DNA of 64,000 nucleotides, from positions 26,299,580-26,363,579 of the forward strand of contig CM046881.1 of assembly GCA_025667525.1 (NCBI GenBank), given 5' to 3'. The translations under genes and the position numbers were made by a program. Positions 1-11,200 of this stretch are shown here, one piece after another (positions within the stretch are counted from its first letter, which is position 1; each line of letters begins with the position of its first letter). Below the pieces are notes generated by a model that was not told the origin of the DNA, did not search any database, and saw nothing but the letters and a program-made list of their open reading frames with translations. Origin of the DNA: Glebionis coronaria. Its lineage: Eukaryota; Streptophyta; Magnoliopsida; Asterales; Asteraceae.

Positions 1-2513
1 CAAGCAGCTGCAGCCACATATTCTGCTTCAGTTGTAGAGTTTGCCACCACTGTTTGTTTCTTGCATTGCCAAGATATCAATCTACTCCCAAGAAATTGAC
101 ATCCACCAGTTGTGGATTTTCTATCAAACTTGTCACCACCATAGTCACTGTCCGAATATGCAATAAGCTCCAATGGAGAATCTTTTGGGTACCATAAGCC
201 AAGATCTGAATAACATCTTAGGTACCTAAAAATTCTTTTCACAGCAAAAAGATGACATTCTTTGGGATTCACTTGATGGCGTGCACAAGCACACACAGCA
301 AACATGATGTCAGGTCTTGAGGCTGTAAGATACATCAATGAGCCAATCATTGATCTATAGTGCCTAACATCCACATCTTTTCCAGCTCCAATTTTTCCCC
401 AAGGGTGTTCCCTATCCATAGTAGTGGAAGCACTCTTTTCATGTGGAGAAAAACCAAATTTCTTCAAGATTTCAGCTACATATTTGTCTTGGGAGATGAA
501 GATACCATCTTCTTTCTGCTGAACTTGTAATCCTAGAAAGAAGTTCATCTCACCCATTGCACTCATCTTGAATTTATCTGTCATAAGCTTGGAAAAGTCT
601 TCACTCATCTTTAGATTTGTAGATCCAAAAATGATATCATCAACATAGACCTGAACAAGTAAGACATCCTTACCTTTCTTCTTTGTAAACAATGTCTGAT
701 CTATGGTGCCCCTTTTAAAACCATTTTCCACCAAGTAGGTGGACAATGTACCATACCATGCTCTTGGGGCCTGATGAAGTCCATACATAGCTTTCTTCAC
801 TCTATAAACCTTGTCTGGATTCTCAGGATCTTCAAAACCAGGAGGTTGCATGACATATACCTCCTCAACAATTGTTCCATAGAGGAAAGCACTCTTCACA
901 TCCATTTGATAAACAGTGAAGTTCATACAAGAGGCATAAGCTAGGAAAATTCTTATAGCTTCAATTCTTGCAACAGGAGCAAAGACCTCTTCATAATCTA
1001 TCCCTTCCTCTTGCGTATATCCCTGAGCTACCAAACGTGCCTTGTTTCTTACCACAATACCCCTTTCATCTTTCTTGTTCCTTAGAACCCATCTTGTCCC
1101 AATTGGTCTCATATATCTAGGACAATCAACCAGCTCCCAAACATCCTGTATAGCAAATTGGTGAAGCTCATCCTGCATTGCTTCCACCCAACTAGGTTCT
1201 TTGAGAGCATCAAAAATCTTCTTGGGTTCCTGTTGTGACAGAAAACAGGCAAACAAACATGCTTGTACAAGAGGGGTATCAACCTTCTTGTGGATATTAG
1301 CAATGAAGCTATCATGAGTCTGGTGAGATCTTCTAGTTTGAACAGAAGTCATGATATTCCCAATGATTTGAGAGGGAGGATGATTCTTCAAAGTAGATCT
1401 AGGAATTCCATTTTCAAGAATTCTGTTGTCTTCAATATCATCCTCCATGTTGCTAATATCTTCTTCAGACTCTCTTCCATCTTGAACCTCTTCATTTATT
1501 CTTGAAGGTTCACCTTGTTCAAAATTGGAAGATACGAAATGCTCATGAGTGTTGTCAACGTTGGAATTTTGCTTGTCAGCGCTGGAATTACTTTTGTCAG
1601 CGCCAGAATCATTGTTGTCAACGTTTGAGCCATCAGCGTCTGAATTGGTCTTGTCAGCGCTAGAATTGTGCTTGTCAGCGCCTGAATGACCATGCATGTT
1701 ATCAACTGGTGGTATTGAAGAACCACCTTTATCCTTTCCAGCAGCAGCAGCAGCAGCATAATACTCATCTGTCCATATAGGAAATGTAACATATTCTTGT
1801 GTGGGAGATGACTCAACTGCTTGTGGTCCATCCTTCTTAGCAACCTGTGTACCTGAAACATTACCAATTCTCTTTTCCAAAACACTTGAAGTTACCTTCA
1901 CAATGTCTGGATTAGTAACAGGCATATAATTTAAAGCTCTAGATAAAGGTTCCAAGTCAAACAACCAATTTGGACCACTTTCAGGATCACTAGGTTTACT
2001 CTCTAAAAACCTAACATGTACTTTTTCAAGTATACGTTTTTCCTTTTTAATGTAAACCCTATATCCTTTGCTCTGCACTGAATAACCCATGAAATAGCCT
2101 TCATCACCTTTTGCATCAAATTTACCTAGGTCATCACTAGTTTCTAAAACAACTACATGACAACCAAAAGGCTTGAGAAAGCCAATATTTGGCTTCCTTC
2201 CCCAAAGTAACTCATAAGGTGTCTTATTGTGTATTTTGTTGACCAATGCCCTATTTTGAACATAACAAGCTGTGTTAACAGCTTCAGCCCAAAAGGCTAT
2301 AGGAAAGTGGGCATCAGCCAACATGGTTATGGCTGCTTCAATTAGGGTTCTATTCTTTCTTTCAGCAACCCCATTTTGCTGTGGGGTTCTAGCTATGCTA
2401 AACTGCCTAGTAATCCCTTTCTTGGCACAAAAATCCTCTAGTAACTGATTTCTAAACTCACCCCCATTGTCACTTCTAAGAATTTTGACTTCATTACCAC
2501 TCTTCTTTTCAAT
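1..2513 (-). pseudogene. pol: Copia pol: end of integrase core, reverse transcriptase and RNase H (partial)
   Basis: This is one open frame from 2513 to the window edge, continuing the upstream ORF after a TAG stop. The integrase catalytic Asp (SDNGG) is at 2469-2471 and the Glu (GVAERKNRT context) at 2361-2363, giving the D(35)E spacing. A low-complexity linker built of repeated S-A-D-K/N-V-D heptads follows at about 1550-1690. The RT active site YVDD is at 636-647. RNase H reaches a TEAEY motif at 18-32, where the window ends. The enzymes would copy element RNA and insert the DNA. I saw no stop in this frame, but the upstream stop separates it from its start. Confidence 0.9.
1554..1682 (-). 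repeat. 21-bp phased palindromic repeat, cluster in the integrase-RT linker
   Basis: Copies of GTCAGCGC or GTCAACG begin at 1554, 1575, 1596, 1617, 1632, 1653 and 1674: steps of 21, 21, 21, 15, 21, 21. The steps are whole codons and the frame stays open. Read on the coding strand they give S-A-D or N-V-D units. Confidence 0.9.
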
Positions 2514-3383
2514 CTAGGTAATGAAATCAATCAAAATTTGGGCAGTTTCACTTTTCTTGGCTAAAAAGAAAGTCCATGTAAACCTGGAAAAATCATCAGT
2601 GATGACAAAACAATATGATTTACCCTTCAAACTTTCTATATTAGTTGGACCAAAGAGGTCCATATGCAATAAGTGAAGTGGTTTAGAACTAGAGTGCACC
2701 TGTTTAGATTTGAATGAGACCTTGTGCTGCTTGCCCTTAAGACATGCAACACAAGAGTGGTCATTGTGGAAAGCCTTTTCAGGCAAACCATCAACTAAAC
2801 CAAGTCTCACAAGTCTATTGATATTTTTAAAGTTTATGTGCCCTAATCTCCTGTGCCAAAGATTACTTTCATCTACTGAAGCTTTAGCATAAAAACATGA
2901 CATTTTATTATTCATCTTAATTCCATTAAGATTCACATTATATATGTCTTTATGCCTTGGTGTTCTAAATTCTATGTATTTCTCCTCAGGGAGCTTGTAA
3001 TCTTTGCTTAACACCAAGCATTCAGTATCAGTAAAAAGAACTTTATTCTTGTTATCACACACCTGTGATACACTAAAAAGATTATAGTCGAGTTCTTTTA
3101 CCAGAAATACATTTTCAAAACGTAAGTTGTTGGTGAGAAGAGTTCCTTTGCCTGTGATAGTTCCATATCCGCCCCCAAAGGGAACCTTATCACCATCTTC
3201 AATGGGAGTGAAGTTACTCAAGTAATCTTCTTTCCCAGTCATGTGCCTAGAGCATCCACTGTCCCAATATCCATAGTCATTAACCTGTTTTTGAATGCCC
3301 TGCACATAAGAAAACAAATTAGTTTTCTTTGGGAACCCAAGCCTTGGAAGACTTGGATTCATCTGGTTGTTCAACAAGAACAT
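2514..3383 (-). pseudogene. pol: Copia pol: protease, GAG-pre-integrase zinc domain and start of integrase
   Basis: The protease active site DSGCS has its Asp at 3261-3263. An HHCC-type zinc module follows (SNLWHRRLGH then CVACLKGKQH), then the start of the integrase core with MDLFGP, whose catalytic Asp is at 2658-2660. The ORF ends at TAG 2514-2516, inside the integrase core; the same frame resumes directly after it. Its 5' end overlaps the gag frame by about 65 bp in a different frame. Skipping one base near 3333 would join the frames, so a single-base insertion is more likely than programmed frameshifting. Confidence 0.9.
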
Positions 3384-3609
3384 ACTTGGTTCTCATAACA
3401 ACCCCATTTTCATCCCTTTTTGGATGAAATGCCCAGTTAACCCCAATTGGTCTTGACATGACCTTTGAAATATAATGAAACCTGTTGCATGTCATAGAAA
3501 GACCAGTAGAATTAGGGTTTTGGTCTTGTTTTGGTCTCCATGTTAAGCTAGTAGAAACTTTAGACCTATTTCCCTGTGGTTGCAAATACCTAGGTTTGGC
3601 AGTGTGTCT

Positions 3610-3884
3610 GTCAGCGCTGAAATTGTTCTTGTCAGCGCCCCGATTGCCTTTATCAGTGTTGAACCTAGGGTTTGCTACAGGAACCCATTGCCTATTGGAC
3701 CAAGTGTTTGTATTTTGGAAAGGTCTTAGGCCATGTGGGTTAGACCCTCTAGAAAAGAATGGGGCTGGTCTAACAACTTGTGAACTTTTGTTCAGAAAGG
3801 TTTTGTGTCTGACAGTATTTGACCTATGTTGACTTTTGTCAGCGCTGAAATGGTTCTTGTCAGCGTTGACATTTGAAGCGTTGA
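3610..3884 (-). repeat. 21-bp phased palindromic repeat, gag cluster 2
   Basis: Copies begin at 3610, 3631 and 3652 (steps 21, 21) and, 186 bp further on, at 3838, 3859 and 3874 (steps 21, 15). All sit in the same codon phase of the gag frame and flank the second zinc knuckle region. Confidence 0.85.
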
Positions 3885-5286
3885 CACATTTGTATGCCAA
3901 ATGTGAAAAGCTACCACAAGTGTAACAGGCTTTTCTAGACATAGTCTTAGGTCTAGAAGCAAAGAAGCCTGTTCCATGGTTACTAACTTGGGTTTTTGGT
4001 GACCTAGTATTCCTATACATCTCTGCATACTTAACACTAGGTTTTCTAACAGTGTGTGAGCCAAGGTCAACAGCTTTGCCAGTGGTTGGGTGTGTGATTT
4101 TAATAGGTGTAGGATCATGGCTCGTGATTGGTGTGGGTTCATTTGGACTTTCACACAACAAACCTCCCTTAACAAACAAAGTGTGGTTAGCTTTCTTCCA
4201 CTCATCTAGGTCAGTCAGTTTTTGTTTATACTCTTCAACTGGGGAAGTCACTCTAGGTGGAGGAATGAATTCCTTCTCTTGGAGTTCTGGCAAGCCAGTC
4301 AAAGATAAGTCCTTTGATTGGACACCATAGAAATCCCCAGCTGGTGGTGGAACACCAGTATAATCTTTCATCCCAATCCCACTCATGTCCTTAGAGTCTC
4401 TTTGTTTACTAACACACTCTCCTAGGGTTTGTGTGGCCTTATCAAATCTCTGGATTTTAAGACTCACATTATCTTTATTTTTGTTAGCCTCATCTAACTT
4501 AGCTATCAAATCAAGATTAACCCTGTTTGTGATATCTTGAATATCTTTACTTTGATGTAACTCATGTTTTAAGATATTTATTTTATCCTTTAAATCAAAC
4601 TCCATTTTCTTATACTCAGCTACTGTCCTTTCTGTTTGGGTGAGAGCAATTTGATAATTAGATACTTTGCATCTTTCAGAACTTGCCTCATCTAATAATT
4701 TTACTATCTCCTTATTTAGTTTTTCAGTATTTAAACGACAACCCTTAGAACAGAAAGCATCATCATATACCTCATTATCTGATGAAGAGGAGGAGTGTGC
4801 CATGAGAGCATATTCAACATGCTCTTCTTTAACTTCAGCAACCAATGATTTGTCCTCTTCCTCATCCTTAGCCAAAAAGTTCCAGCTCCAGTCCCATCCT
4901 CCAACACCATCAATTTGTTGAACAGCTACCATGGCCTTGGAATCTTGGCTCTTAACCATTTGGCTTGAAGGCTTACCAGCATCAGATCTTCTTGGAGATC
5001 TACATTCCCTCATAAAGTGCCCCATACGATGACAATTGTAGCACTCAACTTTGGATTTGTCAAATCCAGCAACATCCTTAGCATCAAAGGTCATCTTCTT
5101 CTTGAACCTTCTATTAAACCTGTTTGCTCTTAAACTTACAAGAGCCATAGTCCACTTGATGTCCATCTCTTCCAATTGCTCATCACTTATTTGCTCAAGA
5201 TCCTCATATGTAATCCTTGAATCACTGGGCAAAGAAGCAATGAATGCACACACAGTATCTAGATCTAAACCATCAGGTTTAATTCC

Positions 5287-5400
5287 ATCAGCGCCAAAAC
5301 TGTAAGTGTCAGCGCTTGAGTGTGAGGCGTTGACAGGATGTAATCCAGCGCTGACAGGATGTGTTCCAACGCTGATAGGATGTGATCCAGCGTTGACACA
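5287..5400 (-). repeat. 21-bp phased palindromic repeat, gag cluster 1
   Basis: Cores align at 5287, 5308, 5323, 5344, 5365 and 5386: steps 21, 15, 21, 21, 21. After the 15-bp step the surrounding bases read as if the repeat were inverted (GCGTTGACAGG on the plus strand). The encoded peptide is accordingly HPVSAG/HPVNAS in one part and SADT/FGAD in the other. Confidence 0.85.
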
Positions 5401-5736
5401 TGCAGATCCAGTGACTGGATGTCCATAGGAGTTCATGGAATCAAGTTGACCTTCACTTTGTGAGAAGAAGGCCATGTTGCTACTGGAAGGTTTATTATCA
5501 CTCTCCAAAAGCCATTCATTCTCCAACAGTCTTAGTTTGTTGAAGATGTCATCAAACCTAGAGGTTTTGTGGGTGTTATTCACAAGAATGGATCTTGCCT
5601 CAATCTTCCATACCTCACCAAGGCTTTTGAGAAAAGTAGCATTCAAGTCAGGGTCATCAATCTGTGTTCCCATGAAGGAAAGTTGACTTGTAATGTCAAG
5701 CAGTCTACTTCTCACACTGCTGAGATTCTCATTGGG

Positions 5737-6231
5737 TTAAGCCTTAAAGACAGCATACTCATGCATGAGTTGCTTCTTCTTTTCTTCTTTAGTGTCAGCA
5801 TTGCCACCATGTGCTACTTCAAGAGCTTCCCAAAGCTCTTTTGCAGACTCAAAGCGTTTGTACTTGTGCTGATTCTCATGACCCAAGGCGTGTTTCATGA
5901 TGTTCAAAATTTTCATGTCCACCCTTTTCTTGGCTATATCTTCAGCAGATACAGCTCTTCCATCTTCAGGCCTTTCCTTCTTATCAGCTTCAGGACAATT
6001 AGGAACAACTACCCTTGCGGCAATAGCATTAGCAATCTTTTGAGCTTTGTTGAATGTGTTCCCATATTCAACAATCTCCCAAAGAGTGTAGTCATGGATG
6101 GCTACATATTGCTCAAAATTGGACTTCCAAAGCTCGAAGTTCCTGGCATCAAACATGGGAATTTTGATACTAGGGTTTGTGGTGTTGCTTTGTAGCAAAA
6201 CAGGAGCAGGAGGTTGTTCTGAGCCAGACAT
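5737..6231 (-). pseudogene. gag: Copia gag N-terminal part
   Basis: It begins with ATG at 6229-6231 and encodes 164 residues up to TAA at 5737-5739. The sequence has the look of plant Copia gag N-termini (an FDARNFELWKSNFEQY-type stretch, later LWEALEVAHGG). The next gag codons follow in the same frame after the stop, so the break is a nonsense change and not a natural end. The PBS lies about 85 bp upstream, as expected for the first ORF of the element. Confidence 0.88.
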
Positions 6232-6328
6232 GATGTTTTTAGGGTTTTGAGAAATTTAGGGTTTCGTTGTTTTAGGGTTCTTGCGTTACTTAAAGATCAA
6301 AAGTTTCTCAACAAGCTCTGATACAACT
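6232..6328 (-). other. Copia-A1 leader with primer-binding site (6315-6326)
   Basis: On the minus strand TTGTATCAGAGC (6315-6326) matches the usual plant Copia PBS TGGTATCAGAGC at 11 of 12 positions. It lies two bases from the LTR end. The rest is a short untranslated leader to the gag ATG at 6231. Confidence 0.85.
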
Positions 6329-6873
6329 TGTTAATCCCAAACTTAGATCGATTAAGCTTTGTGTATACGAGATTAGATCAAGTAATACACGTAGAGAAAC
6401 CTTTGCTTATGAATAAAGTAACTAAGTGTTATGCGGAATTAACACTTAATCTAGAACACAAAGATGTTAAACAAACTTTCACTTGTATTAGAATAATCGA
6501 ACTTGATTACAATGAAAGAGGTTTAACAGTCGAATACTTGTGAAAACTTATTATAACTGATAATCAACATTAACCTAAAAGATCTTCTTTTATAGATTAA
6601 GAAGTCTTGTACAAGAAGCTACGAATCAACTATTCTAGGTAAAGATAATAATGGAAAATACAATGTCGAGTTTATCTTTACCATATACAAATAAAGAAAC
6701 AAATAAACAAAAGATTCGTATAAGATAACTTCCATCAGTGCTTGTCTTCCAGGCTATCAGCGTTGACTTTCCTCACTGTCAACGCTTGGTTGTCAGCGTC
6801 CAATGTCATCTTATCAGCGCTTGAACTCTTCTTATCAACGTCTAGTGAACTGACCCATAATTTATTCCCAACA
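6329..6873 (-). repeat. 5' LTR of Copia-A1 (545 bp)
   Basis: On the plus strand it starts TGTTAATCCC and ends TTCCCAACA. On the element strand it therefore starts TGTTGGGAATAAA and ends GGGATTAACA. A relative with the same termini occurs at 18989-19504. A TATA-like box (TCTATAAAAG on the minus strand) lies near 6587-6597. The U3 part holds a 21-bp repeat cluster. The five bases following the LTR are CTTAA (6874-6878); the other side of the target duplication is outside the window. Confidence 0.9.
6734..6840 (-). repeat. 21-bp phased palindromic repeat in the U3 of the Copia-A1 LTR
   Basis: Cores begin at 6734, 6756, 6778, 6792, 6813 and 6834: steps 22, 22, 14, 21, 21. The cluster lies upstream of the TATA-like box, where LTR enhancers usually sit. 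Several copies contain TTGAC, the core of WRKY-type W-boxes; binding by such factors is inference. Confidence 0.88.
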
Positions 6874-8217
6874 CTTAACACAATAACAAACAATGGAACT
6901 CAGTTTTAAATCACAACGCAATACCATAATCTTATAAATTTCAGAAAATGGCTTTACAAGGCTTGCCAAAAGTAAAACTAAGAACAAGAACTAAGCTATG
7001 AATAAGGGTGCCTTATATAGGGCTACAATTATTCTAGAAACATAAGGGAAAGTTGAAAACCCTAGCTAATGAAGTTCCACAAATGCCCTTGATGATTTTG
7101 TACTATCTTGAACATGTGACTGATTTTTGGCTGTTTGTATGAGTTGGCAGGGTGAAAGTTGATCTAAGGCTCAAAATGAAGCTTAGATATGAAGCTGAAT
7201 ACTGAGTGTTGATTCCCTGGCAAACTTTTGGCATTTTCCCCAAAACGTGTGAAGGAGGGTTTATCATGTGAGCAAGATAGTGATGTGGAAAGGGGTTTAA
7301 AGGTGGGTTTAGGATTAATGGGACCTTAAACAAATATCTGGAGTTGATTAGGGTTTGATTTTCAATAATTAAGAAAAACCCAATTTTGGTATTAACAATA
7401 AGAACACATGGTTTTAATATGATTAAAGTTTTAAAAAGGTGTTTAGGCGCGAAATATTTAACTAATAAAGATTAGTTATAATCTGGTGTGAGTGTATGGT
7501 AAGGTGGAGGAATGGTGGAAGGTGATTGGTGGATTTTGGTGAGTGGGGCACGTGGCAGGCTGCCATAGGTCTAGGTATCTATTGTGTCTGCCATGTTTAG
7601 CCCCTCCTTTCTTCTCTCTTTGTCATTTCAGCTCAAACCATCTATCAACGCCTATCCCTTTGTTATCAACTTTGTTTTACATACTTTTTCCCCAAAAAGT
7701 CTTGCAAAGTATTTTCAGGGGTATTTCTTGCCAATTCTTGATTTTTGAAGGGTTGTTTTGGCATTTTCTTCAAAAATGATGGTCTTGACTTGTATTGTTG
7801 ACTTTGTGGAGGACTGAAATTGACAAGTCTTGATTGTTGAGGGACCATTTTTTCCATTTCTTCAAAGTTAAGGGTCCTTTTTGTAATATTGACAAACTTT
7901 AGGGTCCAATCTTGTAATTATGAACATACAAGGGTTTAAAGTGTCAATTACTCAATATTGGAGGACCCTTCTTGCATAATCTTCAAATCTTCAAGGGTTT
8001 TTCCAGGAAAATCTTCATTAGGGCTTGGTTCATTGTGCAGCTTCGTTTCCCGTGTTCGTTTTTGCATGATTCTTGTGATCTTTTGTTATTTTCTCAATAT
8101 CCGTACCTAAAATACACAAGCAACAAACAGAAGCATATATTTGGGTATTTTGATGATATTTTATGCATTTAAAGCCTGTTTTGGACGATGAGACTATGTA
8201 TAAAAGCAGTCTCATCA
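6874..8217 (-). mobile_element. Athila-like LTR fragment (U3 side, 1.34 kb)
   Basis: The sequence matches the right-hand parts of the LTRs ending at 33075, 37728 and 54665. Shared features are the quasi-periodic 'agggaccaa..cttgtaatt' phrases, the 'cgtttcccgtgttcgtttttg' stretch and the terminal hairpin ending CTCATCA. A TATA-like box (CTATATAAGG on the minus strand) is at about 7010-7020, some 1.2 kb from the U3 end as in the other copies. The rest of the LTR is missing on the left, where Copia-A1 begins. ORFs here are chance. It meets the satellite array directly at 8218. Confidence 0.8.
8187..8217. other. Terminal hairpin of the Athila-like LTR fragment
   Basis: GATGAGACT (8187-8195) pairs perfectly with AGTCTCATC (8208-8216) around a 12-nt loop containing TATAAAA. 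The same structure ends every related LTR in the window. Confidence 0.85.
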
Positions 8218-11200
8218 CAAACATTGGTCAAAAGCGACTAAACATGATAAAAAAAACTGATGAAAATCGACCATAAACAGCCAAAACATTGCCGTAACCG
8301 GCTGAAATCATCCAAACCTAAGAAAAAACATCTATATTTATTTCTAGTCCATATGGACCACATAGAAACCGGTCAAAATGATTTCGCCCGGATTCTAGAT
8401 GGATGAAACACGTATATGTATTTTCTTTGTTTAGTTTTGGTCATGTTTTACTTAGTACAAAAGTTGGTCAGCTAGTATTTGAGGTAGTTGAGAATGCACT
8501 AGATAAAGAGCATCTCGACGACACATTATAATATAAAGGTCAAGATATGATTGTGGTCTAACAACACATTGTGTTATTTAACCAAGAAAACAATGATATT
8601 GTTTATCATTGTGAAGCCAACACAGGTGAATAATATACAAAAAAAGGACAAGTATTTTTTGACACTTCATGTAGGAAGATCATATCTGTATTATATGACT
8701 CTAAAATATTTTATTCCATATTTTATTCTATTTAAACTAATACCCATCAAGAAATAGAGTGCCAAACATACTCGCTAACATATAAAAACAGATTTAGATT
8801 GAAATTATCTGACAACGTGGACTGCAAAAAAATCGTCATAACATGTGATACATGACTCCGTTTCAAGACCACAAATAAGAAAATGGATCCTTGAAATAAG
8901 GATTTATTTTATCTAGGAAAACATTGGTCAAAAGCGACTAAACATGATAAAAAAACTGATGAAAATCGACCATAAACAGCCAAAACATTGCCGTAACCGG
9001 CTGAAATCATCCAAACCTAAGAAAAAACCACTAAATTTATTTATAGTCCATATGGACCACATAGAAAACGGTCAAAATGTTTTCGACCGGATTCTAGATG
9101 GATGAAACACATATATGTATTTTCTTTGTTTAATTTTGGTCATGTTTTATCATGTATAAAAGTTGGTCAACTAGTATTTGAGGTAGTTGAGAATGCACTA
9201 GACAAAGAGCATCTCGACGACTCATTATAATATAAAGGTCAAGATATGAGTGTGGTCTAACAACACGTCGTATTATTTGACCAAGAAAACAATGATATTG
9301 TTTATCCTTGTGAAGCCTACACAGGTGAATAATAAACAATAAAAGGACAAGTATTTTTTGACATTTCATGTAGGAGGATCATGCATCTGTATTATATGAC
9401 TCTAAAATATTTGATTCCATATTCGATTCTATTTAAATTTAGACCCGTCAATAAATAGAGTGCCAAACATAATCGCTAACATATAAAAACAGATTTAGAT
9501 TGAAATTATCTGACAACGTGGGCTGTAATAAAATCGTCATAACATGTGATACATGACTCCGTTTCAAGACCACAACTAAGAAAATGGATCCTTGAAATAA
9601 GGATTAATTTATCTAGGCAAACATTGGTCAAAAGCGACTAAACATGATAAAAAAACTGATGAAAATCAACCATAAACAGCCAAAACATTGTCCTAACCGG
9701 CTGAAATCATCCAAACCTAAGAAAAAACATCTAAATTTATTTCTAGTCCATATGGACCACATAGAAACTGGTCAAAATGATTTCGCCTGGATTCTAGATG
9801 GATGAAACACGTATATGTATTTTCTTGGTTTAGTTTTGGTCATGTTTTACCTAGTACAAAAGTTGGTCAGCTAGTATTTGAGGTAGTTGAGAATGCACTA
9901 GATAAAGAGCATCTCGACGACACATTATAATATAAAGGTCAAGATATGAGTGTGGTCCAACAACACGTTGTGTTATTTGACAAAGAAAACAATGATATCG
10001 TTTATCATTGTGAAGCCTACACAGGTGAATAATATACAAAAAAGGACAAGTATTTTTTGATATTTCATGTAGGAAGATCATGCTTCTGTATTATATGACT
10101 CTGAAATATTTTATTCCATATTTTATTCTATTTAAGCTAATACCCATCAAGAAATAGAGTGCCAAACATAATCGCTAACATATAAAAACAGATTTAGATT
10201 GAAATTATCTGACAACATGGACAGCAACAAAATCGTCATAACATGTGATACATGACTCCGTTTCAAGACCACAACTAAGAAAATGGATCCTTGAAATAAG
10301 GATTTATTTTATCTAGGAAAACATTGGTCAAAAGCGACTAAACATGATAAAAAACTGATGAAAATCGACCATAAACAACCAAAACATTGCCGTAACCGGC
10401 TGAAATCATCCAAACCTAAGAAAAAACCACCATATTTATTTCTAGTCCATATGGACCACATAGAAAACGGTCAAAATGTTTTTGACCGGATACTAGATGG
10501 ATGAAACACATATATGTATTTTCTTTGTTTAGTTTTGGTCGTGTTTTACCATGTATAAAAGTTGGTCAACTAGTATTTAAGGTAGTTGAGAATGCACTAG
10601 ACAAAAAGCATCTCAGCAACACATTATAATATAAAGGTCAAGATATGAGTGTGGTCTAACAACACGTCGTGTTATTTGACCAAGAAAACAATAATATTGT
10701 TTATCCTTGTGAAGCCTACACAGGTGAATAATATACAATAAAAGGACAAGTATTTTTTGACATTTCATGTAGGAGGATCATGCATCTGTATTATATGACT
10801 TTAAAATATTTGATTCCATATTCGATTCTATTTAAATTGAGACCCGTCAAGAAATAGAGTGCCAAACATAATCGCTAACATATAAAAATATATTTAGCTT
10901 GATATTATCTGACAACGTGGGCTGCAATAAAATCGTCATAACATGTGATACATGACTCCGTTTCATGACCACAACTAAGAAAATGGATCCTTGAAATAAG
11001 AAGTAATTTATCTAGGCAAACATTGGTCAAAAGCGACTAAACATGATAAAAAACTGATGAAAATCGACCATAAACAGCCAAAACATTGCCGTAACCGGTT
11101 GAAATCATCCAAACATAAGAAAAAACATCTATATTTATTTCTAGTCCATATGGACCACATTGAAACCGGTCAAAATGTTTTCGCCCGGATTCTAGATGGA

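Larger units (their letters stand above)
3319..5715 (-). pseudogene. gag: Copia gag, central and C-terminal part with two zinc knuckles
   Basis: This 798-residue stretch continues the gag frame after the TAA at 5737-5739, so its apparent GTG start is only the first usable codon after the stop. It has a CCHC knuckle CYNCHRMGHFMREC at 5002-5043 and a second, CYTCGSFSHLAYKC, at 3886-3927. Between them is a Lys/Glu-rich, probably coiled-coil segment around 4440-4730. Two clusters of 21-nt repeats are embedded, encoding repeats such as HPVSAG and SADKN. Gag should form the capsid and bind element RNA. The frame ends at TAA 3319-3321, just before the protease. Confidence 0.88.
1..6873 (-). mobile_element. 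Ty1/Copia LTR retrotransposon Copia-A1, cut by the left window edge
   Basis: Read on the minus strand, the order is 5' LTR, PBS, gag, protease, integrase, RT, RNase H. This order, with integrase before RT, defines Copia. The 3' LTR and any region after RNase H lie outside the window. The LTR is bounded by TG...CA and the PBS is a near match to the initiator tRNA-Met type. The coding region, probably one polyprotein, is broken by in-frame stops at 5737-5739 and 2514-2516 and by a one-base frame change near 3330, so this copy is not autonomous. The element abuts an Athila-like LTR fragment at 6874, probably its insertion target. Confidence 0.93.

Noticed and set aside
3319..3383. Programmed frameshift between Copia gag and pol
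   Set aside because: The change fits a single inserted base, no clear slippery site plus pseudoknot is visible, and other breaks show general decay.
3485..5305. Plus-strand ORFs of 84-115 codons opposite Copia gag
   Set aside because: They are antisense shadows of a recognised gag frame and show no independent protein features.
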